From: Magnetospirillum gryphiswaldense MSR-1 v2
GTDB lineage: Bacteria; Pseudomonadota; Alphaproteobacteria; Rhodospirillales; Magnetospirillaceae
Assembly: GCF_000513295.1 (NCBI RefSeq)
Contig: NC_023065.1
Coordinates: 2,402,501-2,466,500 of the forward strand
Direction of reading: 5' to 3'
Length of the DNA: 64,000 nt
Shown here: in pieces, positions 43,101 through 50,487 of the stretch
How positions within the stretch are numbered: the first letter of the stretch is position 1
How the letters are laid out: every line of letters begins with the position of its first letter
The notes under the pieces: generated by a model
The model's database searches: none
What the model was told of the DNA's origin: nothing
The model's input: the letters and a program-made list of their open reading frames with translations, nothing else
Program-made: the position numbers and the translations under genes

Positions 43101-45215
43101 CTACAAGAATGTCCCGCCGATTCGGCTGGCGGCCAGGGCCAGCAGCCAAGCGAAGGACAGGGAATAGACCACCGAGAATCCGGCCCAACGCCAGCTCTGC
43201 GCCTCCTTGCCGATGATCGCGATGGTCGACAGGCAAGGCGCGTAGAGCAAGGTGAAGATCATGAAGGCGATGGCCGTGGCGGGCGGCATGGCGTTCTTCA
43301 AGGTCTCGGTCAGTTCCTCCGACCCCTTTTCCTGGGCATAGATGACGGCATAGGTCGCCACCACCACTTCCTTGGCGACGAAGCCGGTCATGATGGCCGC
43401 CGAATCCCGCCAGGAAAAGCCCAGAGGCTCGAACAGCGGTGCCACAGCGATGGCCGAACGCCCCAGATAGCTCTTTTCCAGCTTCTCCTGCGCCTGGGCG
43501 CTTTTCAGCGTCTTCAGCGCCGTTTCCTTTTCCGGGCTGTCGGGAAGCGTGGTCTGTTCGGCGATGACCGTCTCGAAATCCTGGGAATAGGTGATATCGC
43601 GGGGGAACTCCTGGAGGAACCAGATCACGATGGAGCCCACCAGGATGACGCCGGTTACCTTGGCGACAAAGCCCTGGGCGCTGTCCCACATATGGTGCAG
43701 CACCGAATGCAGGGTCGGCAGGCGATAGGGCGGCAGTTCCATCACGAAGGCGTCGCCACCGCTGCCGGGGATGATGCGGTTCAGCAACACCGCCGACACC
43801 ATGGCGGCGACCAGGGACAGCATATACATGGCGAAGACCACGGTGCCGGCCATATCGGCGAAGAAAGCTCCGGCGAACAGGATGAAGACCGGCAGTCGGG
43901 CCGAGCAGTTCATGAACGGCGCGATCAGCATGGCGATCAGACGCGCCCGCTTATTGGTGATGACGCGGGTGGCCATGACGGCGGGGACATTGCAGCCGAA
44001 GCCGGCCACCATGGGGATCAGGGTAGTGCCGTGCAGGCCGAAATGATGCATCACCCGGTCCATCAGGAAGCTGGCGCGGGCCAGATAGCCGGTGCCGCTG
44101 AGGATGGCCATGAAGAAGAACAGAATGACGATATTGGGCAGGAACACGATGGTTCCGCCGACGCCGGCCATGACGCCGTTGACCACGAGATCGTGGAACA
44201 TGCCCTCGGGCAGGGTCTTGTCCACCAGATCGGTGGCAATCTGAACCAAAGCTTTGATCCAGTCGGTGGGAATGGCACCCAGGCTGAAAGTCGTCTCGAA
44301 CATCACCCACAAAATGCCCAGCAGCAGGGGCAGGCCCAAGGTGCGGTTCAGGAAGAAATCGTCGAGGATGCGGGTCAGCTTGAATCCGGCGGTGGGGTCG
44401 CCCTCCTGCTGGCGGGCTTCGCGCAGCAGGCCGTTGGCAAAGGCGAACCTCGCCGAGGCCAGCAGGCCGGCGGTGTCCTCATCATGCTCGTGGACCAGGG
44501 CTGTCTGCTCGGCCTTGATCTCCTCGACCAGTTCGACATGGTTGCTTTCGTGGCGCAGAACCTCGTCATCGCCTTCCAGCATCTTGATCGCCAGCCAGCG
44601 CGAGCGCACCGGGCTCAGCTCCTGGGGGTGCAGCTTGGACAGATGCTGCTGGACGCGCTCGATGGCCGCCTCCAGATGGCTGTCATAGTGTAGCCGCAAC
44701 GGGGCGGCGGCGGGGGTTGCCGAGGCCATGGCCGCCACCGCGTCCAGCAGGGCATCGATGCCCTCCTTCTTCAGGGCGCAGGTCTCCACCACCGGCGATC
44801 CGAGGGCCGAGGCCAATAGGGCGGTGTCGATGCGAATACCGGCCCGCCGGACCTCGTCCATCATGTTCAGCACGGTGATGCGGGGCAGCCCGGTCTCGAT
44901 CAGCTGGGTGGTCAGGAACAGGCTGCGGTCCAGATGGCCGGCATCCAGCACGTTGACGATGATGTCGGGTTCCTCGCCGTGAATATAGTCGCAGCCGACC
45001 TTCTCCTCCGGCGATTGCGACGAGGTGGAAAAAATGCCCGGCACATCGACGATGCGCAGGCTGACCCCGCCATGGGTGATCTCGCGCACATTCAAAGAGG
45101 TCGTCACCCGCTGATAGTTGGCGACGGCGGATTGGGCGCCTGTCAGGGCATTGAACAAGCTGGTGGAACCGGCATTCGGGTTACCCACCAGTGCCACGGT
45201 GACGGGGGATTTCAT
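43101..45215 (-). CDS. feoB: Ferrous iron transporter FeoB (magnetosome-island type) with altered P-loop
   Basis: The 704-aa protein has an N-terminal GTPase domain, a helical GDI-like spacer and two Gate/core membrane halves (GTGYLARASFLMD, GFGCNVPAVMATR, and a later NCSARLPVF). It imports Fe(II) through the inner membrane. Motifs: G1 is GNPNAGSTS (residues 11-19), where the Lys expected at position 17 is Ser; G3 is DVPG (57-60); G4 is NMMD (117-120). The missing P-loop Lys is unusual and may lower GTP binding. It follows feoA by 36 bp. Spacing, order and the magnetosome-gene context match the island-borne feoAB of magnetospirilla. Confidence 0.93.
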   Translation of the reverse strand: MKSPVTVALVGNPNAGSTSLFNALTGAQSAVANYQRVTTSLNVREITHGGVSLRIVDVPGIFSTSSQSPEEKVGCDYIHGEEPDIIVNVLDAGHLDRSLFLTTQLIETGLPRITVLNMMDEVRRAGIRIDTALLASALGSPVVETCALKKEGIDALLDAVAAMASATPAAAPLRLHYDSHLEAAIERVQQHLSKLHPQELSPVRSRWLAIKMLEGDDEVLRHESNHVELVEEIKAEQTALVHEHDEDTAGLLASARFAFANGLLREARQQEGDPTAGFKLTRILDDFFLNRTLGLPLLLGILWVMFETTFSLGAIPTDWIKALVQIATDLVDKTLPEGMFHDLVVNGVMAGVGGTIVFLPNIVILFFFMAILSGTGYLARASFLMDRVMHHFGLHGTTLIPMVAGFGCNVPAVMATRVITNKRARLIAMLIAPFMNCSARLPVFILFAGAFFADMAGTVVFAMYMLSLVAAMVSAVLLNRIIPGSGGDAFVMELPPYRLPTLHSVLHHMWDSAQGFVAKVTGVILVGSIVIWFLQEFPRDITYSQDFETVIAEQTTLPDSPEKETALKTLKSAQAQEKLEKSYLGRSAIAVAPLFEPLGFSWRDSAAIMTGFVAKEVVVATYAVIYAQEKGSEELTETLKNAMPPATAIAFMIFTLLYAPCLSTIAIIGKEAQSWRWAGFSVVYSLSFAWLLALAASRIGGTFL

Positions 45216-45251
45216 ATACGGCTACCCTTGAGGCGATGTCGGATGGGGTGA

Positions 45252-45506
45252 TTATTTCAAGCGAATGCGGATCTGCCGGGCCTCGGCATTGCGCAGGCCC
45301 AGGCTATAGCCCATCAGGCTGTAGATGCGGGGATCTCCGAGCGGAGCAGAGCGATCCAGGGTTACAGCAGTTCCGGACACCACTCCAAGCGACTGCATAC
45401 GGCGCTTGAAAACGCCATCCTCGGTTTCGATCTTGACGATCTCACCCTGCTGCTCGGGACAAAGGTCGGCAAGGGTAAGAGTGTCGATCTTGACCTGCTG
45501 ATCCAT
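45252..45506 (-). CDS. feoA: FeoA, SH3-like partner of FeoB
   Basis: The 84-aa protein has the FeoA SH3-like fold pattern: TLADLCPEQQGEIVKIETEDGVFKRRMQSLGVVSGTAVTL, then the LRNAEARQIRIRL end strand. It is the first gene of the feoA-feoB-small-protein operon. An AGGAGG-type ribosome-binding site precedes the start. It modulates FeoB activity at the cytoplasmic face. Confidence 0.9.
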   Translation of the reverse strand: MDQQVKIDTLTLADLCPEQQGEIVKIETEDGVFKRRMQSLGVVSGTAVTLDRSAPLGDPRIYSLMGYSLGLRNAEARQIRIRLK

Positions 45507-45552
45507 CCTGGAACTCCTCCTTATTTGTTAATGCCGCAATAATCGAAAGCAA

Positions 45553-45569
45553 TTGCGAATGAGTTGCGA
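45553..45569. promoter_or_regulatory. TTGCGA direct repeat in the feoA upstream region, possible Fur-family site
   Basis: Two TTGCGA hexamers start 11 bp apart (45553 and 45564) in an AT-rich stretch about 50 bases upstream of feoA, where an iron-responsive operator would lie. The match to a known alphaproteobacterial Fur or Irr site is loose; the evidence is position and periodicity only. Confidence 0.3.
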
Positions 45570-45942
45570 TTAATTCGGCGTATCGTCCCTCAATCTTGCT
45601 GCCGAGTCAAGGCGCAAAATCCAATGTTGGGCCACCCGGCAAGTCGCATCACAAAGGTCATTCAGCCAACTTGCGATGGGAACAAGCAGATGTTTTCCCT
45701 CGGCACAAGCATCGGTGCAGACGACAAAAAGATGCTTTTTGTCGGCATCGTAAGTGGTGCCAGAGGGAATCAGCAGCGTTCCCTTTTTGAGGATTTTATA
45801 GACCCCTGATCACCGCCGCAGGGCAGTGAACAAACGATCAATTTGCCGGTGCTCTTTGACCAATTCGGCCTGATCATCGGCATGAGGAACGTGGAGATAA
45901 CTCAGAATCCGTTCCAGGGGGATCGGGCGGGAACTGCGGTTG
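45570..45942 (-). pseudogene. Remnants of one or two small genes cut by an IS3 relic
   Basis: One minus-strand frame reads PIPLERILSYLHVPHADDQAE...RLFTALRR and stops at 45810-45812. The same frame resumes with VYKILKKGTLLIPSGTTYDADKKHLFVVCTDACAEGKHLLVPI and ends at 45570. The second part has no start codon and looks like a known type of small conserved hypothetical (IPSG...DADKKH motif). The first part lacks its beginning, replaced by an IS3-family end. Codon pattern suggests former coding sequence, not an active gene. Confidence 0.4.
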
Positions 45943-45948
45943 GGGCCT

Positions 45949-46073
45949 TGGCTATGGATCTATAACCATGACCGCCCCAATATGGGCATCGGCGGTATCA
46001 CACCCGCCCAGAAACTGAAATTGGCAGCATGAATTCTATGTTCGGACCCCGCTAAAAACGGGGGGATTACCAT
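45949..46073 (+). mobile_element. IS3-family transposase 3' remnant
   Basis: Plus-strand codons 45949-46032 translate to WLWIYNHDRPNMGIGGITPAQKLKLAA followed by a stop. This is the conserved C-terminal end of IS3-group transposases (integrase core tail). About 40 bases of IS end sequence with a G/C-rich hairpin follow. The rest of the element is gone. It replaces the 5' part of the minus-strand gene next to it. Confidence 0.7.
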
Positions 46074-46152
46074 GCCAAGCGGCTTGAATTTGGCTCTCTC
46101 GCATAATCCTCTCGCCCTATCTGAACAAAATTTTTCTGCTTCAGTCTGATCG

Positions 46153-46166
46153 CTGACAAATGTCAG
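46153..46166. promoter_or_regulatory. Palindrome CTGACA-aa-TGTCAG upstream of the CZB gene
   Basis: A 14-base palindrome, perfect in both 6-bp arms, lies 80 bases upstream of ATG 46247. It could be an operator for a dimeric regulator controlling the CZB/Leu-Gly pair. No match to a specific regulator is claimed. Confidence 0.35.
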
Positions 46167-46246
46167 TGATACCGCCCCCATTGCTGCTTATACAGGGGGC
46201 GCTTCCACACCAGACAGGCATCCTAGACACTCAAGGACCGAATACG

Positions 46247-47098
46247 ATGATCGCTACCGAACTAGACGTCAACGCCGCCAGGCTGGCCCATCTTCGTTGG
46301 GAGGCGGCATTGGAGGCCACCGTGAACGGTGAAGGGACGCAAGAACCGTTAATGGGTCATGAGGATTGCGATCTTGGCGCCTGGATTTACGGTACTGGCC
46401 TCAGTCGTTATGGAAAATTGGGAGCTGTCTGGCAGTTGAAAACTGCTCATAAGCGTTTTCACCATCTTGCCGAAGAAACTTTGTCTGCATGCGCAGCTGG
46501 CAAGGCCGAGCGCGCTGTGGAAAAGCTGGCAGCCGTTCGCAAGCTTAGTGGCGAAATACTGTTTTTACTGACCTCACTTGAACTCGATGTCATTGAGGCC
46601 GCAATCAGCAGCGCCCAACCCAATGACATTCCGTCTCGGTTGATGAGAGCGTTTTTCCCAAAACCACTCCCCCTCAACATCATTTCTATTCAGGCTTTAG
46701 GCGGGGCTGGCAGTGGTCGTCATACTTTGAACGTCACAGGTGCTCGGCTTGTCCATCTAAAATGGATCCGCGATCTTCAATCGGCGTTCCGCGGCCATGG
46801 TAAAGCTATGCGTGCCCAACCAAGCGATGAGTGCAGCCTCGGAATTTGGATACATGGTACCGCCATGAGGGAGTTGGGTGCCACCGAGGCATTAAAAAAC
46901 CTTGATGCCGTCCACAAGCGATTCCATCGGGAGGTTGACATAGTCATCTCATCTCTCAATCACGGAAAGCTTCGCACTGCCGACGAGGCTTATGAGGAAG
47001 CTCTGGTCCTGAGTGGCGAGATCATCACCCTCCTGACACGCCTACAGGTTGAGCTGGCCGATTCCCATGTCCTGTCGGCAGGAAGTTCAAAACTTTAA
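46247..47098 (+). CDS. Stand-alone tandem CZB (chemoreceptor zinc-binding) domain protein
   Basis: The 283-aa protein from ATG 46247 (AAGGA upstream) is built from two CZB domains. Domain 1 has His15, Cys41 (CDLGAW), His68 and His72 (HKRFHH). Domain 2 has His170, Cys196 (CSLGIW), His223 and His227 (HKRFHR). These are the 3-His/1-Cys zinc ligands of the family. CZB domains normally sit at the C-terminus of chemoreceptors or diguanylate cyclases and sense zinc or oxidants. Here there is no partner domain and no membrane helix. The gene is 34 bp upstream of a Leu-Gly-repeat magnetosome gene, so a metal or redox input to biomineralisation is possible. Confidence 0.8.
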   Translation: MIATELDVNAARLAHLRWEAALEATVNGEGTQEPLMGHEDCDLGAWIYGTGLSRYGKLGAVWQLKTAHKRFHHLAEETLSACAAGKAERAVEKLAAVRKLSGEILFLLTSLELDVIEAAISSAQPNDIPSRLMRAFFPKPLPLNIISIQALGGAGSGRHTLNVTGARLVHLKWIRDLQSAFRGHGKAMRAQPSDECSLGIWIHGTAMRELGATEALKNLDAVHKRFHREVDIVISSLNHGKLRTADEAYEEALVLSGEIITLLTRLQVELADSHVLSAGSSKL

Positions 47099-47132
47099 GC
47101 CTACCACAAGCTGCCTTGAAGGATAGCTCATC

Positions 47133-47639
47133 ATGCCTTTGCGTCTTCATTCTATGCCCGCTGGCCAGGGTTGCCCTATGAACGGAAGCTCCGCTTTAGG
47201 GAGCAAGGCGGGTGCCTTAAAAGGTCTTGGTGCAAAGACCGGGTCTGGGGCGGGGCTGGGCCTCGGGCAATGCAGTACCACGACTGTTGGCAAAATGGCT
47301 GTGGGCGCCAAAGGCGTTCCAATAGGATGGGGGGCAGGCGCAGGGGCAGGAACCGGAGCAGGTACCGGTCTGGGCGGCATTGGGCCATGTGGCACCGCTG
47401 TCGGCAAGGTGGTTGTGGGAGCCAAGTCAGCCACTCCCATAGTGTGGAGCACCGGAGCTGGTGCTGCCTCAGGTCATGGGATCAGTTTGGGTCTAGGCCT
47501 TGGACTTGGGGCATGGGGGCCGGTTTTACTGGGGGCTGGCATTGCTGCACTCGGCTATTACCTCTATGCCAACCGGAACCGAAAGCCCATCCCTAACAAA
47601 GACGAATTGGCGGTAGCCTTAAACGACGCAGCCTGCTGA
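47133..47639 (+). CDS. Leu-Gly-repeat magnetosome protein 2 (Mms5/Mms6/MamD family)
   Basis: The 168-aa protein has a Gly-rich first part (GLGLGQCSTTTVGK, GAGAGTGAGTGLGG), then the [16 protein letters not shown] hallmark (about residues 121-136), one helix and a tail NRNRKPIPNKDELAVALNDAAC. The D/E-containing tail is nearer to Mms6 than that of the paralogue at 41634, though less acidic. It sits 34 bp after the CZB gene. A decayed third paralogue, with a closely related tail, is found just beyond the IS66 at 50309-50435. The 156 bp between its stop and the IS66 hold no gene I can name. Confidence 0.8.
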   Translation: MPLRLHSMPAGQGCPMNGSSALGSKAGALKGLGAKTGSGAGLGLGQCSTTTVGKMAVGAKGVPIGWGAGAGAGTGAGTGLGGIGPCGTAVGKVVVGAKSATPIVWSTGAGAASGHGISLGLGLGLGAWGPVLLGAGIAALGYYLYANRNRKPIPNKDELAVALNDAAC

Positions 47640-47896
47640 TCCGGAAATTCCTCTGCTAAAGTGCGAGCGGCTCTTGTGGCCGTAATGAACTGGGTGAACT
47701 CGCCGACGGCGTAACAAGTGAGGCTTTGCCCCCGACCGAAAGCGCGCCGGCTCCGGTCTCAGGTCATTAGTTAGCGCTTCGTATTGAGGTTCACCGTATC
47801 CCTCCGGCGTGGACCGCCTTCCCGGCCGGGTGAGCTTCGGCGAAGCTGATCGCCTGATTGGCGTTGAAGTTGGCGGAAGTGTCCACGGATTCATTT

Positions 47897-48262
47897 ATGG
47901 ACAGAAACTCGACCGGGCGGCGGCGGAACCGTTCTTGGCCTGAGGATCTGAAGCGGGAGATCGTCGCGGCGACCTACGAGCCCGGGGCCTCTGTGGCCGG
48001 GGTGGCGCGGCGGTACGGGGTCAACGACAATCAGGTTTTCACTTGGCGCAAGCGTTTCGGGGGACAACAGGGCGAGACGGTGCCGGCCCATATGGTGCCG
48101 GTGGTGGTGGCCGAGGACATGGCGGCCTCCGGGCGGAAGGAAGCCTCTTCTTCTGCCGGCGTGGTGGAGATCGATCTGGCTGGTGGCTACCGTGTCCGTG
48201 TCGGCGATGGTGTCGGTGCCCAGCTGCTGTGCCGGGTCTTGGACGTGCTGGAGCGGCGATGA
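47897..48262 (+). CDS. tnpA: IS66 TnpA (OrfA)
   Basis: A 121-aa accessory protein with a helix-turn-helix (SWPEDLKREIVAATYEPGASVAGVARRYGVNDNQVFTWRKRF) typical of IS66 OrfA. Its stop overlaps the tnpB start (ATGA). The frame is open 13 codons upstream, but ATG 47897 fits the family. Confidence 0.88.
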   Translation: MDRNSTGRRRNRSWPEDLKREIVAATYEPGASVAGVARRYGVNDNQVFTWRKRFGGQQGETVPAHMVPVVVAEDMAASGRKEASSSAGVVEIDLAGGYRVRVGDGVGAQLLCRVLDVLERR

Positions 48263-48606
48263 TCCCGGTTCCGACGGGCGTCCGGGTCTGGCTGGCGGTC
48301 GGGCGGACGGACATGCGGCGCGGCATGAACGGCTTGGCGCTGCAGGTGCAGGAGGCGCTCGGCCGCGATCCCCACGCCGGTGACCTGTTCGTTTTCCGGG
48401 GTGCTCGGGGGGATCTGATCAAGGTCCTTTGGCACGACGGCCTGGGCATGTCGCTGTACGCCAAGCGCCTGGAGAAGGGGCGGTTCATCTGGCCCTCTCC
48501 GGCTGACGGCGTGGTGGCGATCTCGTCGGCCCAACTGGCCTACATGCTCGACGGGATCGACTGGCGCAACCCGCGCCACACCTTCCGCCCGCGAAGTGCC
48601 GGATAG
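48259..48606 (+). CDS. tnpB: IS66 TnpB (OrfB)
   Basis: A 115-aa protein with the IS66 OrfB signature TDMRRGMNGLALQVQEALGRDPHAGDLFVFRGARGDLIKVLWHDG. It is required with TnpA and TnpC for transposition in studied IS66 members and is translationally coupled to tnpA. Confidence 0.92.
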   Translation: MIPVPTGVRVWLAVGRTDMRRGMNGLALQVQEALGRDPHAGDLFVFRGARGDLIKVLWHDGLGMSLYAKRLEKGRFIWPSPADGVVAISSAQLAYMLDGIDWRNPRHTFRPRSAG

Positions 48607-48663
48607 GGCGGAAACCCACATTTTTAGCGAGTCAGCGGCCGGGTTTTATGATTCCATTGGGGC

Positions 48664-50271
48664 ATGGAAATCGGCCGCGAGACCCCGACAGACGACATCG
48701 ACGCCCTGAGGGCGGAGCTGGCGGTCGCGCGCGCCAGGGCCGCCGAGGACCAGGCGCTGATCGCGCACCAGAAGCTGCAGATCGAGAAACTGAAGCGCGA
48801 ACTCTACGGCCCCCAGGCGGAACGCTCGGCCCGCCTGATCGACCAGATGGAGCTGGCGTTCGAGGAACTGGCGGCGGCGGCCACCGAGGACGAGATCACC
48901 GCCGAGAAGGCCGCGGCGCGCACCACCAACGTGGCGGCCTTCACCCGCAACCGGCCTGCCCGCAAGCCGTTTCCCGAGCATTTGCCGCGCGAGCGGGTGG
49001 TCGAGCCGGCTCCGTCGGCCTGCTCCTGCTGCGGCGGTGACCGTCTGCGCAAGATCGGCGAGGACGTCACCGAGACCCTGGAGGTGATCCCGCGCCAGTG
49101 GAAGGTCATCCAGCGGGTCCGCGAGAAGTTCAGCTGCCGGGACTGCGAGAAGATCAGCCAGGCGCCGGCGCCCTTCCATGTGACCCCGCGCGGCTGGGCC
49201 GGCCCCAGCCTGCTGGCCATGATCCTGTTCGAGAAGTTCGGGCAGCACCAGCCGCTGAACCGCCAGGCCGAGCGCTATGCCAAGGAGGGTGTGCCGCTCA
49301 GCCTGTCCACGCTGGCCGACCAGGTGGGCGCCGGCTGCGCCGCCCTGGAGCCGTTGATCCGGCGCATCGAGGCCCATGTGTTTGCCGCCGCGCGTCTGCA
49401 TGGCGACGACACCACGGTGCCCGTCCTGGCGAAGGGCAAGACCGACACCGGCCGATGTTGGGTCTATGTCCGCGACGACCGCCCCTTCGGCGGACCGGCA
49501 CCACCGGCGGCCATGTTCTACTATTCGCGCGACCGGAGAGGTGAACACCCCCAGGCCCATCTCGCTGGGTATGCCGGGCTGCTCCAGGCGGACGCCTATG
49601 GGGGCTATGGCGCACTCTACCTGCCCGACCGAAAACCCGGGCCAATCCTGGAGGCCGCCTGCTGGGCGCATGCGAGGCGTCCGTTCTTCGCCCTAGCCGA
49701 CCTGGCGGCCAATGCCCGCCGCAAGGCCGAGGGCCGGGCTGCCTCGGTGATCTCGCCCCTGGCGCTGGAGGCGGTCCGGCGCATCGACGCCCTGTTCGAG
49801 ATCGAGCGCGCCATCAGCGGCCAGGACGCCGACCGGCGGCGGGCGATCCGCCAGGAGCTCAGCGCCCCCCTGGTCGCCGACCTGGAACGATGGCTGACGG
49901 AGAAGCGCGCCGGTCTGTCGCGAGGCAACGATCTTGCCAAGGCCATGGACTACATGCTGAAACGCTGGCCCGCCTTCACCCGCTTCCTCGACGACGGCCG
50001 CGTCTGCATGACCAACAATTCCGCCGAACGCGCCCTTCGTGGCATCGCGCTCGGCCGGAAGTCCTGGCTCTTCGCCGGGTCCGACCGCGGTGGACAGCGT
50101 GCCGCCTCCATGTACAGCCTCATCGTCACAGCCAAGATGAACGACATCGATCCGCAAGCCTGGCTGGCCGATGTCCTTGCACGGATCGCGGGTCACCCCG
50201 CCAGCCGCATCGACGAACTCCTGCCCTGGAACTGGCGGAACGCCAACCCGGCCTCCGCCGTCGCCGCCTGA
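48664..50271 (+). CDS. tnpC: IS66 TnpC transposase
   Basis: The 535-aa DDE transposase has an N-terminal leucine-zipper-like coil, a Cys zinc-binding module (CSCCGG...CRDCEK), and the IS66 catalytic core: DDTTVPVL with the first Asp, ADAYGGYGAL with the second, and NNSAERALRGIALGRKSWLFAGS near the Glu. The C-terminal IDELLPWNW motif is intact, so the enzyme looks functional. Confidence 0.93.
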   Translation: MEIGRETPTDDIDALRAELAVARARAAEDQALIAHQKLQIEKLKRELYGPQAERSARLIDQMELAFEELAAAATEDEITAEKAAARTTNVAAFTRNRPARKPFPEHLPRERVVEPAPSACSCCGGDRLRKIGEDVTETLEVIPRQWKVIQRVREKFSCRDCEKISQAPAPFHVTPRGWAGPSLLAMILFEKFGQHQPLNRQAERYAKEGVPLSLSTLADQVGAGCAALEPLIRRIEAHVFAAARLHGDDTTVPVLAKGKTDTGRCWVYVRDDRPFGGPAPPAAMFYYSRDRRGEHPQAHLAGYAGLLQADAYGGYGALYLPDRKPGPILEAACWAHARRPFFALADLAANARRKAEGRAASVISPLALEAVRRIDALFEIERAISGQDADRRRAIRQELSAPLVADLERWLTEKRAGLSRGNDLAKAMDYMLKRWPAFTRFLDDGRVCMTNNSAERALRGIALGRKSWLFAGSDRGGQRAASMYSLIVTAKMNDIDPQAWLADVLARIAGHPASRIDELLPWNWRNANPASAVAA

Positions 50272-50308
50272 CGCCGCCCCCCCCCTGCGTCCTTCACCGG
50301 ATGGATAC

Positions 50309-50435
50309 GGCAAAGCGGGCGCGGTGAAAGGGCTTGGAGCAAAAGCTGAAGCTGGAGCCTCGGGCCAACCGGGACCGAAAGCCTGCACCTCCAAAGGACG
50401 AATTGGCGGCGCCTTTGGACGACTCCGCATCTTGA
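50309..50435 (+). pseudogene. Relic of a third Leu-Gly-repeat (Mms6-like) gene
   Basis: Directly after the IS66 end, one frame reads GKAGAVKGLGAKAEAGASG, close to KAGALKGLGAKTGSGAG of the 47133 gene. In a shifted frame, 50367-50435 reads NRDRKPAPPKDELAAPLDDSAS then stop, close to that gene's tail NRNRKPIPNKDELAVALNDAAC. The Gly-rich middle, the LG repeat and the helix are deleted, and the 5' end is cut by the IS. The gap to 50487 contains nothing else. Confidence 0.75.
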
Positions 50436-50487
50436 CGCTTTGATTGGCGTAGCCGCTTCGGTAATGCCGCGAGAAAAAGGGCAAGGC

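Larger units (their letters stand above)
47796..50308 (+). mobile_element. IS66-family insertion sequence, copy 1 (2513 bp)
   Basis: Imperfect terminal inverted repeats GTATCCCTCCGGCG (left) and the complement of CACCGGATGGATAC (right) bound tnpA, tnpB and tnpC. The flanking octamers (ggttcacc and ggcaaagc) differ, so this copy lacks the 8-bp target duplication expected of IS66, which points to a later deletion or recombination at one side. The second copy at 60043-62555 has the same length and orientation. Confidence 0.9.

Noticed and set aside
47640-47795. A possible IS end or small gene between the Leu-Gly gene and IS66 copy 1
   Set aside because: No transposase piece or matched terminal repeat was found; the frames present have no support.
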